Shown here one piece after another: positions 8,082 through 16,481 of a stretch of DNA of 24,208 bases. A program made the position numbers and the translations under genes. The stretch is from Clostridiales bacterium UBA4080 (GTDB lineage: Bacteria; Bacillota; Clostridia; Lachnospirales; Vallitaleaceae), in NCBI GenBank assembly GCA_002381865.1, contig DFYO01000033.1, positions 1-24,208 of the forward strand. The letters run 5' to 3'. The notes under the pieces are model-generated. The model saw nothing but the letters and a program-made list of their open reading frames with translations, was not told the DNA's origin and did not search any database. The first letter of the stretch is position 1; each line of letters begins with the position of its first letter.

Positions 8082-9265
8082 CTTGTTCGAATATCAAAGG
8101 CTACGGCAATAATAAATATAATCCCTTTTACAACATATTGATAGGACACATTAATACCCATAAGGTTCATACCATTAGTTAAGGACATAATTACAAGTGC
8201 ACCAATTATAGTATTTGTTACCCTTCCTACACCCCCGCTTACAGACACTCCACCTATATATGATGCCGCTATAGCATCAAGCTCAAATCCAAGCCCGGCA
8301 GTAGGTGTTGCAGATGCCAGCCTTGACGTATAGAGTATTCCAGCTAAAGCTGCCATCATGCTAACTGATGCAAAGGACATAAGTGTAATTTTTTTAACAT
8401 TAATACCAGATAACGCAGCAGCCTCCTCGTTACCTCCTATACCGTATACATAGCGTCCAGTTTTTGTTTTGTTTAAAATAAAATTATATACAGCTAGTAC
8501 TATTCCTACAATAATTGCTGTCCAGGGTATTCCCTTATATCCAGCCAAAACCCATACAACAGTAAAAATCACCGTAGAAAAAGCAAGAATCTTTGTTGCA
8601 TAAATTGCCTTTGAATTAACATGAAAATTATACTTCAAAAGGTTGCTTCTATTCTTAAGTGTATAATATATCATCATACAAATACCGAGCATACCAATTA
8701 TAACCGTTAATACATGGAAATTACCAGCCATAATATCTGGAATATAACCATTTGAAATCGCTTTGAAGGTTTCATCCTTAACTATTATTGTTCCGCTCCC
8801 CGCAGTTATCAAGGATAGTAATCCCCTGAAAATAAACATCCCTGCCAAAGTAACAACAAAGGCGGGAACCTTTATATATGCTACAAGAACTCCTTGATAC
8901 AATCCAATTAATATACCTATTACCATTACCGTTGGAATTGCAATTCCTACATGTACTCCATTTTTTAATAATATTGCAGCAATAGCTCCCAAAAATCCCG
9001 CTACATATCCAACTGATAAATCAATATGGCGAATAATCAATATAACTGTCATTCCTATTGCCAGAACTGCTACATATCCTGTTTGATTAATCAAATCACT
9101 GATATTTCTCGAGGACAGAAAACGTCCATCTGTACCTAGCCCAAAAAAAACAAAGATAATAATCATAGCAATATACATTGCATAATCCCTTATATTGTTT
9201 TTTAACAGTTCTTTAATTTCATCAATAAAACTAATTTTAACTGTCTCTTTTTTCACTTGATCCAT
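8072..9265 (-). CDS. mmsB: Multiple-monosaccharide ABC importer, permease
   Basis: This is the membrane channel subunit of a CUT2-class sugar importer. Its 397 aa and about ten hydrophobic segments match the longer GguB/MmsB and XylH permeases rather than RbsC (about 320 aa). Family landmarks are IRHIDLSVGYVAGFLGAIAA near residues 80-100, the EAA-like coupling loop GGNEEAAALSGINVKKI, and the C-terminal DAIAASYIGGVSVSGGVGR. The ATG lies two bases after the mmsA stop and uses GGAGGTG at 9272-9278 inside the end of mmsA, so it is translationally coupled. It is the last gene of chvE-mmsA-mmsB. The transported sugar is not fixed by sequence; ChvE/MmsAB systems take xylose, arabinose, glucose, galactose and similar sugars. 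Confidence 0.9.
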   Translation of the reverse strand: MDQVKKETVKISFIDEIKELLKNNIRDYAMYIAMIIIFVFFGLGTDGRFLSSRNISDLINQTGYVAVLAIGMTVILIIRHIDLSVGYVAGFLGAIAAILLKNGVHVGIAIPTVMVIGILIGLYQGVLVAYIKVPAFVVTLAGMFIFRGLLSLITAGSGTIIVKDETFKAISNGYIPDIMAGNFHVLTVIIGMLGICMMIYYTLKNRSNLLKYNFHVNSKAIYATKILAFSTVIFTVVWVLAGYKGIPWTAIIVGIVLAVYNFILNKTKTGRYVYGIGGNEEAAALSGINVKKITLMSFASVSMMAALAGILYTSRLASATPTAGLGFELDAIAASYIGGVSVSGGVGRVTNTIIGALVIMSLTNGMNLMGINVSYQYVVKGIIFIIAVAFDIRTRKA

Positions 9266-9267
9266 GA

Positions 9268-10803
9268 TTACACCTCCATTGATTTTGTTGCCATTGTCAT
9301 TACTTTTTGTTCAGTTGCTTCTGCCGCAGATAATTCCCCTGTAATTTTACCCTCTGCCATTACATATATCCTGTCGCTCATACCCAATACTTCAAGCAAT
9401 TCTGATGATATCATCAATATGCTCATACCTTCCTCAACTAACTTATTCATTAAGGAATAAATCTCGAATTTTGCTCCAACATCAATCCCTCTTGTTGGCT
9501 CATCTAATATCAAAACCTTTGGACCTGCAAAAAGCCATTTTGCTATAGAAACCTTTTGTTGATTTCCTCCACTAAGCTTTCCTACCTTTTGCATTATGGA
9601 TGGTGATTTAATATTAATTGAGCTTCTATACTCATTTGCAATATTGATTTCTTCGTTCTCATTAATAACCAGATTCTGTTCAAGCTTATCAAGATTTGTA
9701 ATTGATATATTATATTTTATGTCCTGAATTAATATAAGCCCGTTTCCTTTCCTATCCTCTGAAACATATGCAATTCCTGCTTGCATTGCATCTTTTGGCG
9801 TTCTTAAATTAACTGGAACATTATCAACCATTATTACTCCGCTTTCAATTTCATATCTTGGAGTGTTTCCAAAAATACTTAATGCCAGCTCAGTTCTTCC
9901 TGCTCCCATTAATCCTGCAATTCCTACAATCTCACCTTTTCTTATATGAAGATTAACATCATTTAAAATGACCCTTTCACTTTCAACATCCTTTACTGTC
10001 CAATTTCTTGCCTCTAAAAATATGTCTCCAAATTCTTTTTTATTTCTTATTGGATAAATATTTTCTATTTCACGACCTACCATATATTTTATGATTTCCT
10101 GCTCTGAAATTCTTTTTTCACTTACATCAATAGAGCAAATAGTTGCTCCATCCCTCAGTACAGTAATCGTATCTGCAATTGCTACTACTTCCTTCAGCTT
10201 ATGTGAGATCATAATACATGTAACACCTTGTTTTTTTAATTCTCTCATCAGCTCTAGTAAATTGGCACTATCATCCTCATTTAGTGCCGCTGTAGGTTCA
10301 TCTAAAACTAAAAGTTCAACATTTTTGCTTAATGCTTTAGCTATTTCTACAAGTTGTCTTTTCCCAACAGATAGATTTTTTATTTTTGTTGAAGGATTAA
10401 CCTCCAGCTTAACCTTTTTTAGCAGCTTATCTGCTTCTACAATAGTTTTATTCCAATCAACTGTTTTTTTGTTCATTAGCTCATGTCCGAAAAATATATT
10501 TTCATACACCGTAAGTTCAGGAATCAAAGCAAGTTCCTGATATATTATTGCAATCCTCTTTTCCTCACTATCAGCTATCGCCTTATACTTTTGTTCCTCG
10601 TCTTTATAAATAATATCTCCCGAATAAGTACCAAAAGGATATACTCCGGACAAAACCTTCATCAAGGTTGACTTGCCTGCTCCATTTTCACCAACCAGAC
10701 AATGAATTTCTCCTCTTTTAACCTTGAAATTCACATTACTTAAAGCCTTCACTCCTGGGAATTCTTTAGATATATTCTTCATTTCAAGAATGAATTCACT
10801 CAT
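9268..10803 (-). CDS. mmsA: Multiple-monosaccharide ABC importer, ATP-binding protein
   Basis: This is the ATPase subunit, with two fused ABC domains in 511 aa as usual for MglA/XylG/GguA/MmsA proteins. The first domain has Walker A GENGAGKST (38-46), signature LSVGKRQLVEIAKAL and Walker B LLVLDEPTAAL. The second has a degenerate Walker A (GIAGLMGAGRTELAL), the YVSEDRKGNGL segment typical of CUT2 ATPases, signature LSGGNQQKVSIAKWL and Walker B VLILDEPTRGIDVG. KEFPGVKALSNVNF and SGVYPFGTYSG near the start favour the GguA/MmsA branch. AAGGAGG (10811-10817) precedes the ATG. A long hairpin with a U-tract lies just upstream, between this gene and chvE, and probably lowers its expression relative to the binding protein. 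Confidence 0.92.
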   Translation of the reverse strand: MSEFILEMKNISKEFPGVKALSNVNFKVKRGEIHCLVGENGAGKSTLMKVLSGVYPFGTYSGDIIYKDEEQKYKAIADSEEKRIAIIYQELALIPELTVYENIFFGHELMNKKTVDWNKTIVEADKLLKKVKLEVNPSTKIKNLSVGKRQLVEIAKALSKNVELLVLDEPTAALNEDDSANLLELMRELKKQGVTCIMISHKLKEVVAIADTITVLRDGATICSIDVSEKRISEQEIIKYMVGREIENIYPIRNKKEFGDIFLEARNWTVKDVESERVILNDVNLHIRKGEIVGIAGLMGAGRTELALSIFGNTPRYEIESGVIMVDNVPVNLRTPKDAMQAGIAYVSEDRKGNGLILIQDIKYNISITNLDKLEQNLVINENEEINIANEYRSSINIKSPSIMQKVGKLSGGNQQKVSIAKWLFAGPKVLILDEPTRGIDVGAKFEIYSLMNKLVEEGMSILMISSELLEVLGMSDRIYVMAEGKITGELSAAEATEQKVMTMATKSMEV

Positions 10804-10813
10804 TGTTGTGCCT

Positions 10814-10874
10814 CCTTAAAAATAAGGCTGGCCAGGATCACTTAATACTTATGAGTCCAACACCAGCCTTTATT
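10814..10874 (-). terminator. Terminator-like hairpin between chvE and mmsA (attenuator)
   Basis: On the - strand AAGGCTGG (10863-10870) pairs with CCAGCCTT (10824-10831), followed at once by ATTTTTAA and then the mmsA ribosome binding site. The loop pairs further through GGA/TCC and TCA/TGA. This is the classic position for partial termination that makes binding protein exceed transporter. It may also protect the chvE mRNA 3' end. Confidence 0.65.
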
Positions 10875-10893
10875 TGTTATCCACTAGCTATTC

Positions 10894-10915
10894 GCTCTAT
10901 GCTTTGGCATCGAGC
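10894..10915 (-). other. Second hairpin downstream of chvE
   Basis: GCTC-T-ATGC (10894-10902) pairs with GCAT-C-GAGC (10907-10915) across a 4-nt loop with one mismatch. It lies about 55 nt after the chvE stop, ahead of the attenuator hairpin, with no U-tract. It probably stabilises the chvE end of the message. Confidence 0.45.
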
Positions 10916-10969
10916 TGTTCCCCTAATACCTTAAAGAATAAGAGAACCTATCAAAATTTCATCAATCCA

Positions 10970-12085
10970 TTATAGCCCTGTAAAATCTCCTGCCTGATAA
11001 TACCCTGAGTCAATTAATGCACCTAAAACATTTTCTTTTGTTACTACTACAACTGGTGTTTGTTTTGATGGTACATCCTTTGAAAGGTTGTTATAAGTTG
11101 CGTCTGTTGCAGGTGTTTTCCCAGCAATAATATCAATTGCCATATTCATTGCATCTGTTGCTAATGTACGTGTATCTTTAAACACTGTCATAGATTGTTT
11201 TCCGTCAATTATGTATTGAACTGAAGCTTTTTCAGCATCTTGTCCAGTTACAAAATATTTTGTTACATCATTGTCTGCAGCAAATACATCTGCAATAGAA
11301 CGAGCTGTTCCATCATTAGGAGCTAAAATATAAACTTGACCTTTATCAGCTGCTGCTGCTTTTGTTAAATGAGATTCTGCTTTTGATTTAGCTTCGTTGA
11401 AGTCCCAATTTGTTGTAACTTGTCCAATAATCTTTGATAATTCATCACGTGTAAGCTTTGCTTTGTCTTTAAGTGCTAAAGCTTCTTCTGAATTTTTAAT
11501 AACGAAGGTTCCGTCTGCAATCTTAGGTTGTAAAACATTCCAAGCACCTTCAAAGAATAAAAATGCATTGTTATCTGTTGCAGCTCCTGCATAAAGATAA
11601 AGTGGATTTCCAGTTGAAGTTGCATTATCAACTAGGTATTTACCCATTGCTTCACCTACAGATATACTATCAAAGGTTACATAGTAATCTAGGTTTTCAG
11701 TATCAGTAATCAGCCTGTCATAAGAAATAACAGTAACTCCAGCTGCTTTAGCTGCATCTACTGAAGCTGCTGCTGCCGCTGCGTCTTGAGCACAAATAAT
11801 CAGAACTTTAATTCCTTTTGCAATCAGTGTTTCAACATTTGTTTTTTCAGTAGCTGAGTTTCCTTGGCTAAACAATACCTCTACTGATAAACCCGCATCC
11901 TTAATTGCATTTTCAAAGCTCTTTTGATCTTGTATCCATCTTGGCTCATCCTTTGTAGGAAGTACAATACCTACATCTACAGTACCTTTTTCTGCGTCCT
12001 TAGGTGCATCTGTTTTGCTCGATCCGCATGCTGCCAATGATAATGCCATTGCTAATACCAATACTAGTGCCAATAATTTCTTCAT
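10970..12085 (-). CDS. chvE: Multiple-monosaccharide-binding lipoprotein
   Basis: This is the extracellular sugar receptor of the MmsAB importer, tethered to the membrane as a lipoprotein. It has 371 aa: a signal peptide with lipobox LAAC, acylated Cys20, then a periplasmic-binding-protein type 1 (Peripla_BP_4) fold. The ChvE/XylF landmarks are DEPRWIQDQKSF, ISYDRLI and TGQDAEKASVQYI, residues that line the sugar cleft in the family. The Ala-rich helix (AAAAAASVDAAKAA) is unusual but in phase. AGGAGG (12097-12102) precedes the ATG. It is the first gene of the importer operon, with its own promoter. Compared with the XylF-like lipoprotein at 12275, it is the one linked to the ATPase and permease genes, so it is the likely transport receptor. 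Confidence 0.9.
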   Translation of the reverse strand: MKKLLALVLVLAMALSLAACGSSKTDAPKDAEKGTVDVGIVLPTKDEPRWIQDQKSFENAIKDAGLSVEVLFSQGNSATEKTNVETLIAKGIKVLIICAQDAAAAAASVDAAKAAGVTVISYDRLITDTENLDYYVTFDSISVGEAMGKYLVDNATSTGNPLYLYAGAATDNNAFLFFEGAWNVLQPKIADGTFVIKNSEEALALKDKAKLTRDELSKIIGQVTTNWDFNEAKSKAESHLTKAAAADKGQVYILAPNDGTARSIADVFAADNDVTKYFVTGQDAEKASVQYIIDGKQSMTVFKDTRTLATDAMNMAIDIIAGKTPATDATYNNLSKDVPSKQTPVVVVTKENVLGALIDSGYYQAGDFTGL

Positions 12086-12128
12086 ACTGTTTCTTTCCTC
12101 CTATTAGTTTAATATTTGTTATGTGGTA

Positions 12129-12161
12129 ATAATATCCCAAACAGTCTATTCTAACAATAGA
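12129..12161 (-). promoter_or_regulatory. Promoter of chvE-mmsA-mmsB with overlapping inverted repeat
   Basis: On the - strand: -35 TTGTTA (12152-12157), a 17-nt spacer and -10 TATTAT (12129-12134). The perfect inverted repeat TCTATT-N5-AATAGA (12145-12161) spans the -35, and a second TGTTA lies 16 nt further upstream. These are candidate sites for the adjacent YesN-type regulator or a repressor. Confidence 0.65.
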
Positions 12162-12219
12162 AGCATTTAACATCTAATATGATTAATTTGCTATTTTTCA
12201 ATCTAGTCAAAACAAACTA

Positions 12220-12259
12220 AAAAATATTGCTATTTCTAATGATTAATAGCAATATTTTT
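12220..12259. terminator. Strong terminator of the sugar-sensing operon
   Basis: AAAAATATTGCTATT (12220-12234) and AATAGCAATATTTTT (12245-12259) form a perfect 15-bp stem with a 10-nt loop. It begins 15 nt past the stop of the XylF-like gene on the - strand and ends in a U-run. It insulates the importer promoter from read-through. Confidence 0.85.
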
Positions 12260-12274
12260 CAGCATTCCTGTTTA

Positions 12275-13327
12275 TTAATTTGTTTGATATACATCTTTAC
12301 TTAAATGAAAGCCATCTTTAATAATTGTACTGTCTAAATTGTCCTTTGTTACACTTTGAACATCAATATATATATATGGTATATCATAAGTTCCATCATT
12401 TATTATTCCCTGATACTCCGGTTTTTCGCCATTGGCAAGTTTCAAGCAAGCCTCTACTGTCTCTTCAACAAGATTTTTTATTGGTTTATATACTGTCATT
12501 GTTTGCATATCCATTACAATTCTCTGGCATGCAACAAGGTCAGCATCCTGCCCTGTTACCTTAACCTTTTCTGTTATCTGCGCCTCTGCCAAGGCATCAA
12601 TTACTCCCCATGCCAAAGAATCATTTCCACAGATTACAGCATCAATTCTATCCTTATTAAGCTTAATCTGCTCTGAAGCAAAGGTATATGCATCCTCTCT
12701 AACCCATCCATCTACCCACGTTTCAGCTATTATTGATATTTCCTGTTTATCCAAATAGCTTTTCAAAACTTTTTTTGCCCCTTCATTGATAAGTGTAGAA
12801 TTATGGTCATTTTTCGAACCATTAATTATCATATATCCACCTGATGGCACTTTCTCTACAAGATGCTTTGCCATCTCTTCTCCTACTTTATAGTGGTCAA
12901 AGGAAATATATAAATCCGCATTGCCATCAGCTACAAGCCGGTCATACGAAATAACCGGGACATTAATGCTTTTTGCTGCTTGTACACATCTCTTTTCCGT
13001 ATATGAATCATTAGGTGCAATAACAAGTACATCAATTTTCTGCTTTAGCATATCCAACACTTGATTGTATTGTATTTCCGAATCATTATTTGCATTTTTT
13101 ACAATAACATCTATATCCTTTTGTTGTGCTATTGCCATAAATATATCCCTATCTCTTATCCACCGGTCCTGCATAAGCGTTCCCATAGAAAATCCTACCT
13201 TAACCTTGTTAACAGGCTTCGGCAACTCCTTCTTCGAGGTATCCTTTGTACAAGATGCAATTACAAGCATACAAAATATACAAATTACTGTTATTAAAAA
13301 GTGTTTATAGCTCTTGGTTTTATTCAA
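12275..13327 (-). CDS. XylF-like sugar-binding lipoprotein in the sensing operon
   Basis: This is a 350-aa periplasmic-binding-type protein with signal peptide and lipobox IASC (Cys26). It keeps the D-xylose/ChvE cleft motifs DRWIRDRD, ISYDRLV and TGQDAD, so it should bind a pentose or related sugar outside the membrane. The start is TTG (13325-13327) preceded by GGGAGGAG (13333-13340) at 5-nt spacing; there is no nearby in-frame ATG. It follows the response-regulator gene by 19 nt and ends at a strong terminator, so it is the last gene of the sensing operon and is not transcribed with the importer. It may present sugar to the kinase or to MmsAB as a second receptor. Confidence 0.85.
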   Translation of the reverse strand: MNKTKSYKHFLITVICIFCMLVIASCTKDTSKKELPKPVNKVKVGFSMGTLMQDRWIRDRDIFMAIAQQKDIDVIVKNANNDSEIQYNQVLDMLKQKIDVLVIAPNDSYTEKRCVQAAKSINVPVISYDRLVADGNADLYISFDHYKVGEEMAKHLVEKVPSGGYMIINGSKNDHNSTLINEGAKKVLKSYLDKQEISIIAETWVDGWVREDAYTFASEQIKLNKDRIDAVICGNDSLAWGVIDALAEAQITEKVKVTGQDADLVACQRIVMDMQTMTVYKPIKNLVEETVEACLKLANGEKPEYQGIINDGTYDIPYIYIDVQSVTKDNLDSTIIKDGFHLSKDVYQTN

Positions 13328-13346
13328 AATATCTCCTCCCTAATTT

Positions 13347-14927
13347 TTATTGAACGAAACTTTTCTTATATTCGCTTGCCGTATACCCTGTTGCTTTTTT
13401 AAAAATTTTCGAAAAATAATTTGGCTCTGTATACCCCACCATATACGAAACATCCTTTATAGAGAATTCTTCATTTTTCAGAAGCTCTTTTGCTTTATCT
13501 ATTCTTATCTGTGCAAGCTTATCGCTAAAATTCATGCCCGACTCCTCTTTATAAAACCTGCTAAAGTAATATGGACTTAAGCATACCTCTTTTGCAATTT
13601 CTTCAAGTGATAACTCTTTATCATAATGTTCTAGCATGTATTGATTAGCCTTTTGTATTATGGAGAAATTTTTCCCCTTTCTGCCCGACAATATTTTTTG
13701 TACAACCTCATCAATATAATCCTTGCTTATCTGCCAAAGCTCTTGTTCATCCCTGGCTTTTATTATTTTTTCAATAATATTATAATTTAAAGCATCCCAT
13801 CTTTTCCCGTTTTCAATGAAAAACTCAACCATACATTGCTTATATAACTCTAAGTTCATTTGTGATTCAATACTCAGTTTGTCGATAACCTTAGAAAATG
13901 CGGCCCTAATTGATTCCTCATCATGCTTTAAAATTTTCGAATAAAACTCTTCTTCAAACAACTCCTTATGGTTTTCAAACACTGCATTATTCTCAATATC
14001 CATATCCTCTGAATGAAGAATAAAACCATGCAGAGAATTCAAGCTGCTTTCCTTCGTTACAAATTTCAAAGCCTTTACTGCTTCCTTGTATGATTTTTTT
14101 CCCTCTGAAAGACTTGAGCAAAAGCCACCAATTCCAATAAAAACCTCTGGATAATCCGCTGGAATTTTGTCTAAAATACTTTTTGCCATTCTTAAGCTAG
14201 CTGTTTTTTGCTCTTGCTTTTTATTTTTTTCGTTATTAAATACATAAATAATTATTCTATTAAAGCTTAATGGCCCAACAATGCAGCAACAAAGTGATTG
14301 CAATATCTTTTTGATTTTTCTATAAAAAATATCCTCTGTCAAGAACTTGTTTTCTTCAAAGTCTCCAAATACCTCAATTGCTATTACGTACCCCGAATAA
14401 GTATTATACCCCAGCCAATTGCAATAATTTTCCAGTTCTTCAGTATTCTCTCCTCCGAGTCCCAAAAGATTAACAAAGCTTGTTTCCATAACCGGAATAA
14501 CCATTTCAAGCTTTTCTCTTTGTTCTATCTGTTTAATAATATCTGCCTTTTGAAGTGCTGCCTCGTCTGCTTTTCTAGTCAAAACCTCAATGAAAACATC
14601 CTCTTTTACTGGTTTAAGAAGATAATCCCGAACCCCCATTGCCGCTGCCTCTACAGCATAATCAAAGTATTCAAATGCCGAAATCACAATAAAGCTCACT
14701 CTTGAATCTACATTTCTAATCTGTTTAATAGCATCCAGCCCATTTATTCCCGGCATATTTATATCCATAATTATAACATCCGGGTGAAGTGTGTATGCTT
14801 TTTCAATTGCATCCTTTCCTGATCTCGCTGTCCCAACAATCTCAATATTCTCAAGATTTTTCTTAATCATATATACAATTGACTCTACTGCAATAGGTTC
14901 GTCATCAACAATAAGTACTTTACACAT
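13347..14927 (-). CDS. YesN-type response regulator, receiver plus AraC DNA-binding domain
   Basis: This is the cytosolic transcription factor of the sugar-sensing system. From the ATG at 14925-14927 it has 526 aa. The receiver domain has the acidic pair in VDDEP, phosphoacceptor Asp55 (IIMDINMPG), the switch Ser in FIVISAFEYF and Lys105 in LLKPVKED. A long middle region is typical of YesN proteins. The C-terminal AraC double helix-turn-helix (about 422-526) contains LSLEEIAKEVCLSPYYFSR and VSYMVGYTEPNYFSKIFKK. A GTG at 14937-14939 would add four residues, but GGGGAGG (14940-14946) directly abuts it and is properly spaced only for the ATG. The gene overlaps the kinase gene by 8 nt, which implies translational coupling. 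The probable target is the importer promoter at 12129. Confidence 0.9.
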   Translation of the reverse strand: MCKVLIVDDEPIAVESIVYMIKKNLENIEIVGTARSGKDAIEKAYTLHPDVIIMDINMPGINGLDAIKQIRNVDSRVSFIVISAFEYFDYAVEAAAMGVRDYLLKPVKEDVFIEVLTRKADEAALQKADIIKQIEQREKLEMVIPVMETSFVNLLGLGGENTEELENYCNWLGYNTYSGYVIAIEVFGDFEENKFLTEDIFYRKIKKILQSLCCCIVGPLSFNRIIIYVFNNEKNKKQEQKTASLRMAKSILDKIPADYPEVFIGIGGFCSSLSEGKKSYKEAVKALKFVTKESSLNSLHGFILHSEDMDIENNAVFENHKELFEEEFYSKILKHDEESIRAAFSKVIDKLSIESQMNLELYKQCMVEFFIENGKRWDALNYNIIEKIIKARDEQELWQISKDYIDEVVQKILSGRKGKNFSIIQKANQYMLEHYDKELSLEEIAKEVCLSPYYFSRFYKEESGMNFSDKLAQIRIDKAKELLKNEEFSIKDVSYMVGYTEPNYFSKIFKKATGYTASEYKKSFVQ

Positions 14928-16449
14928 CCTTTTTTGCACCTCCCCTAAAAATTGAATTGTCCGTCGGTAAAAACAATATAATCTGAGTCATACTATCCTT
15001 ATATCTTATATCCATTACTTTATCTGTTTTAAAAAACAATTGAAGCCTGCTTAATACATTGTTAATTCCTATTCCTGTTGTATGCCCAGTTTTTTTGCTT
15101 TTAGACTGGCTATCTCGATATTTCCCTTGTAAAATTAGCGAGATAGTTTCCCTCGGTATCTCAGGCCCTGTATTAGATATTATTACTCTGACTTTATCTT
15201 CTTCTTTTTCCACCTCAAGCTTAATGATTCCACCATTTTCTACTTTTGCTACTCCATGAATATACGCATTTTCAACCAAAGGCTGCAATGTCATCCTAGG
15301 TAATACAATATCTAGCATTGTTTGTTCTTCAGGTCCTTTGTAAACAAAATCTATCATGTCTCCAAATCTTGTTTGAAGAAGGCTCATATATGCCTTTACA
15401 TTAAGTATTTCCTCCTCTAATGTTGCGTCCAGCTCCAAGCCCTTGAGATTATATCTCATAATATCAGCAAAATTCATCAAATACTCTCTTGTAATTTCAT
15501 CTCCCTGAAGCATTGCAATATTAGCTCCAATATTAATCGTATTAAATATAAAATGTGGATTTACCTGAGATTGCAAAGTCCTAAGTTCAGCTTCTTTCAA
15601 GGAATGATTCATAGTAAGATTTTTAATCTTTTCTTCAATTAACGTCCTCTCCAAAAACTGCTTTTCTTTTATTTCATTAATATGATTTTTAATACTTACT
15701 GCCATCTTAGCAAAAGCTTTATATAAAATCCCTATTTCTGTACTTGAGTTTTCTTCTGGCAGTTCTACATCAAAATTACCATCCGAAATTTCCTTTGCAT
15801 AGGTTGCAAGCTTAGTTATCGGCTTACTTATTTCAAAGCTGAATAACACTATAATTATAATAACTAGTACAATCGTAATTCCAAACATCATATAATTCAA
15901 GGTAAGGGTACGCGCACTTTCTCTTTCTAGCTCAACATATTTTTTTGTACTTTCCGACAGGTCACTGGTCATAATACCTTCAATATAATCTCCAATATAA
16001 GTATATTGTTTAACTGCTTCTTTATAGTAAGCAGTATAGCTTTCCACCTTATTATTACGTTTTGCAATAATTGTATCATCTAATACCTTCAAATACCTAT
16101 TGACCATTTCTGTAAGATTTATTATTTTAATATCTCTTTCATTAAAATCCGCATTGCTATTAAGTGTATCACTATGTGTTGAAATGGAATTGACATACTC
16201 ATAAAAGCTCTGCAGACTATCTGAGCTTCTTGTAAGCAAATATTCCTCTGTAATTCTCTGTACCTGTTCTATCTCGCTATGCAGCATTGTCATGTCCTGA
16301 CTTTTATCTAATAAATCCGTTATATCCTTCATAAGAATTCTAGAAGATGCATAGCTGTAAACTCCGACAAATGCTGTTATGATTATCGCAGATACAAAAA
16401 ATATAATAAGCTTTGTTCGATAGGTCATTCCTTTTTTTATTATAATCAT
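14920..16449 (-). CDS. YesM/LytS-type sensor histidine kinase
   Basis: This is a 509-aa membrane kinase with TM1 at about 13-33, an extracellular helical sensor region (34-185), TM2 at about 187-205, a HAMP linker (206-258), a coiled-coil stretch, the His_kinase domain with phosphoacceptor His299 in LQSQVNPHFIFNTINI, and an ATPase domain with N-box LQPLVENAYIHGV (Asn394) and TGIGINNV. The G1-type motif is SNTGPE rather than DNGxG, as often in this family. The extracellular part is short, helical and not itself a sugar-binding fold, which fits sensing through a partner binding protein, as LytS does with XylFII in C. beijerinckii. The start has AGGTG 5 nt upstream. It follows the anchored binding protein by 32 nt. 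Confidence 0.9.
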   Translation of the reverse strand: MIIIKKGMTYRTKLIIFFVSAIIITAFVGVYSYASSRILMKDITDLLDKSQDMTMLHSEIEQVQRITEEYLLTRSSDSLQSFYEYVNSISTHSDTLNSNADFNERDIKIINLTEMVNRYLKVLDDTIIAKRNNKVESYTAYYKEAVKQYTYIGDYIEGIMTSDLSESTKKYVELERESARTLTLNYMMFGITIVLVIIIIVLFSFEISKPITKLATYAKEISDGNFDVELPEENSSTEIGILYKAFAKMAVSIKNHINEIKEKQFLERTLIEEKIKNLTMNHSLKEAELRTLQSQVNPHFIFNTINIGANIAMLQGDEITREYLMNFADIMRYNLKGLELDATLEEEILNVKAYMSLLQTRFGDMIDFVYKGPEEQTMLDIVLPRMTLQPLVENAYIHGVAKVENGGIIKLEVEKEEDKVRVIISNTGPEIPRETISLILQGKYRDSQSKSKKTGHTTGIGINNVLSRLQLFFKTDKVMDIRYKDSMTQIILFLPTDNSIFRGGAKKDV

Positions 16450-16481
16450 ATTTCACCTGTTCTTTACAATAATCCTTTTTT

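Noticed and set aside
10091..10540. 149-codon open frame on the strand opposite mmsA
   Set aside because: It lies wholly antisense to a well-supported ATPase gene, has Ser/Phe-rich low-complexity translation and no ribosome binding site.
8072..12085. Calling the importer a dedicated xylose XylFGH system
   Set aside because: The lengths and the GguA/GguB-like motifs fit the multiple-monosaccharide ChvE/MmsAB group better; xylose may still be one substrate.
14298..14705. 135-codon open frame opposite the response-regulator gene
   Set aside because: It is antisense to a clear YesN gene and its translation (Cys, Ile, Phe and Asn rich) resembles no protein.
14937..14939. GTG as start of the response regulator
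   Set aside because: GGGGAGG directly abuts it with no spacer; the ATG four codons later has normal spacing and begins with the usual CKVLIVDDEP.
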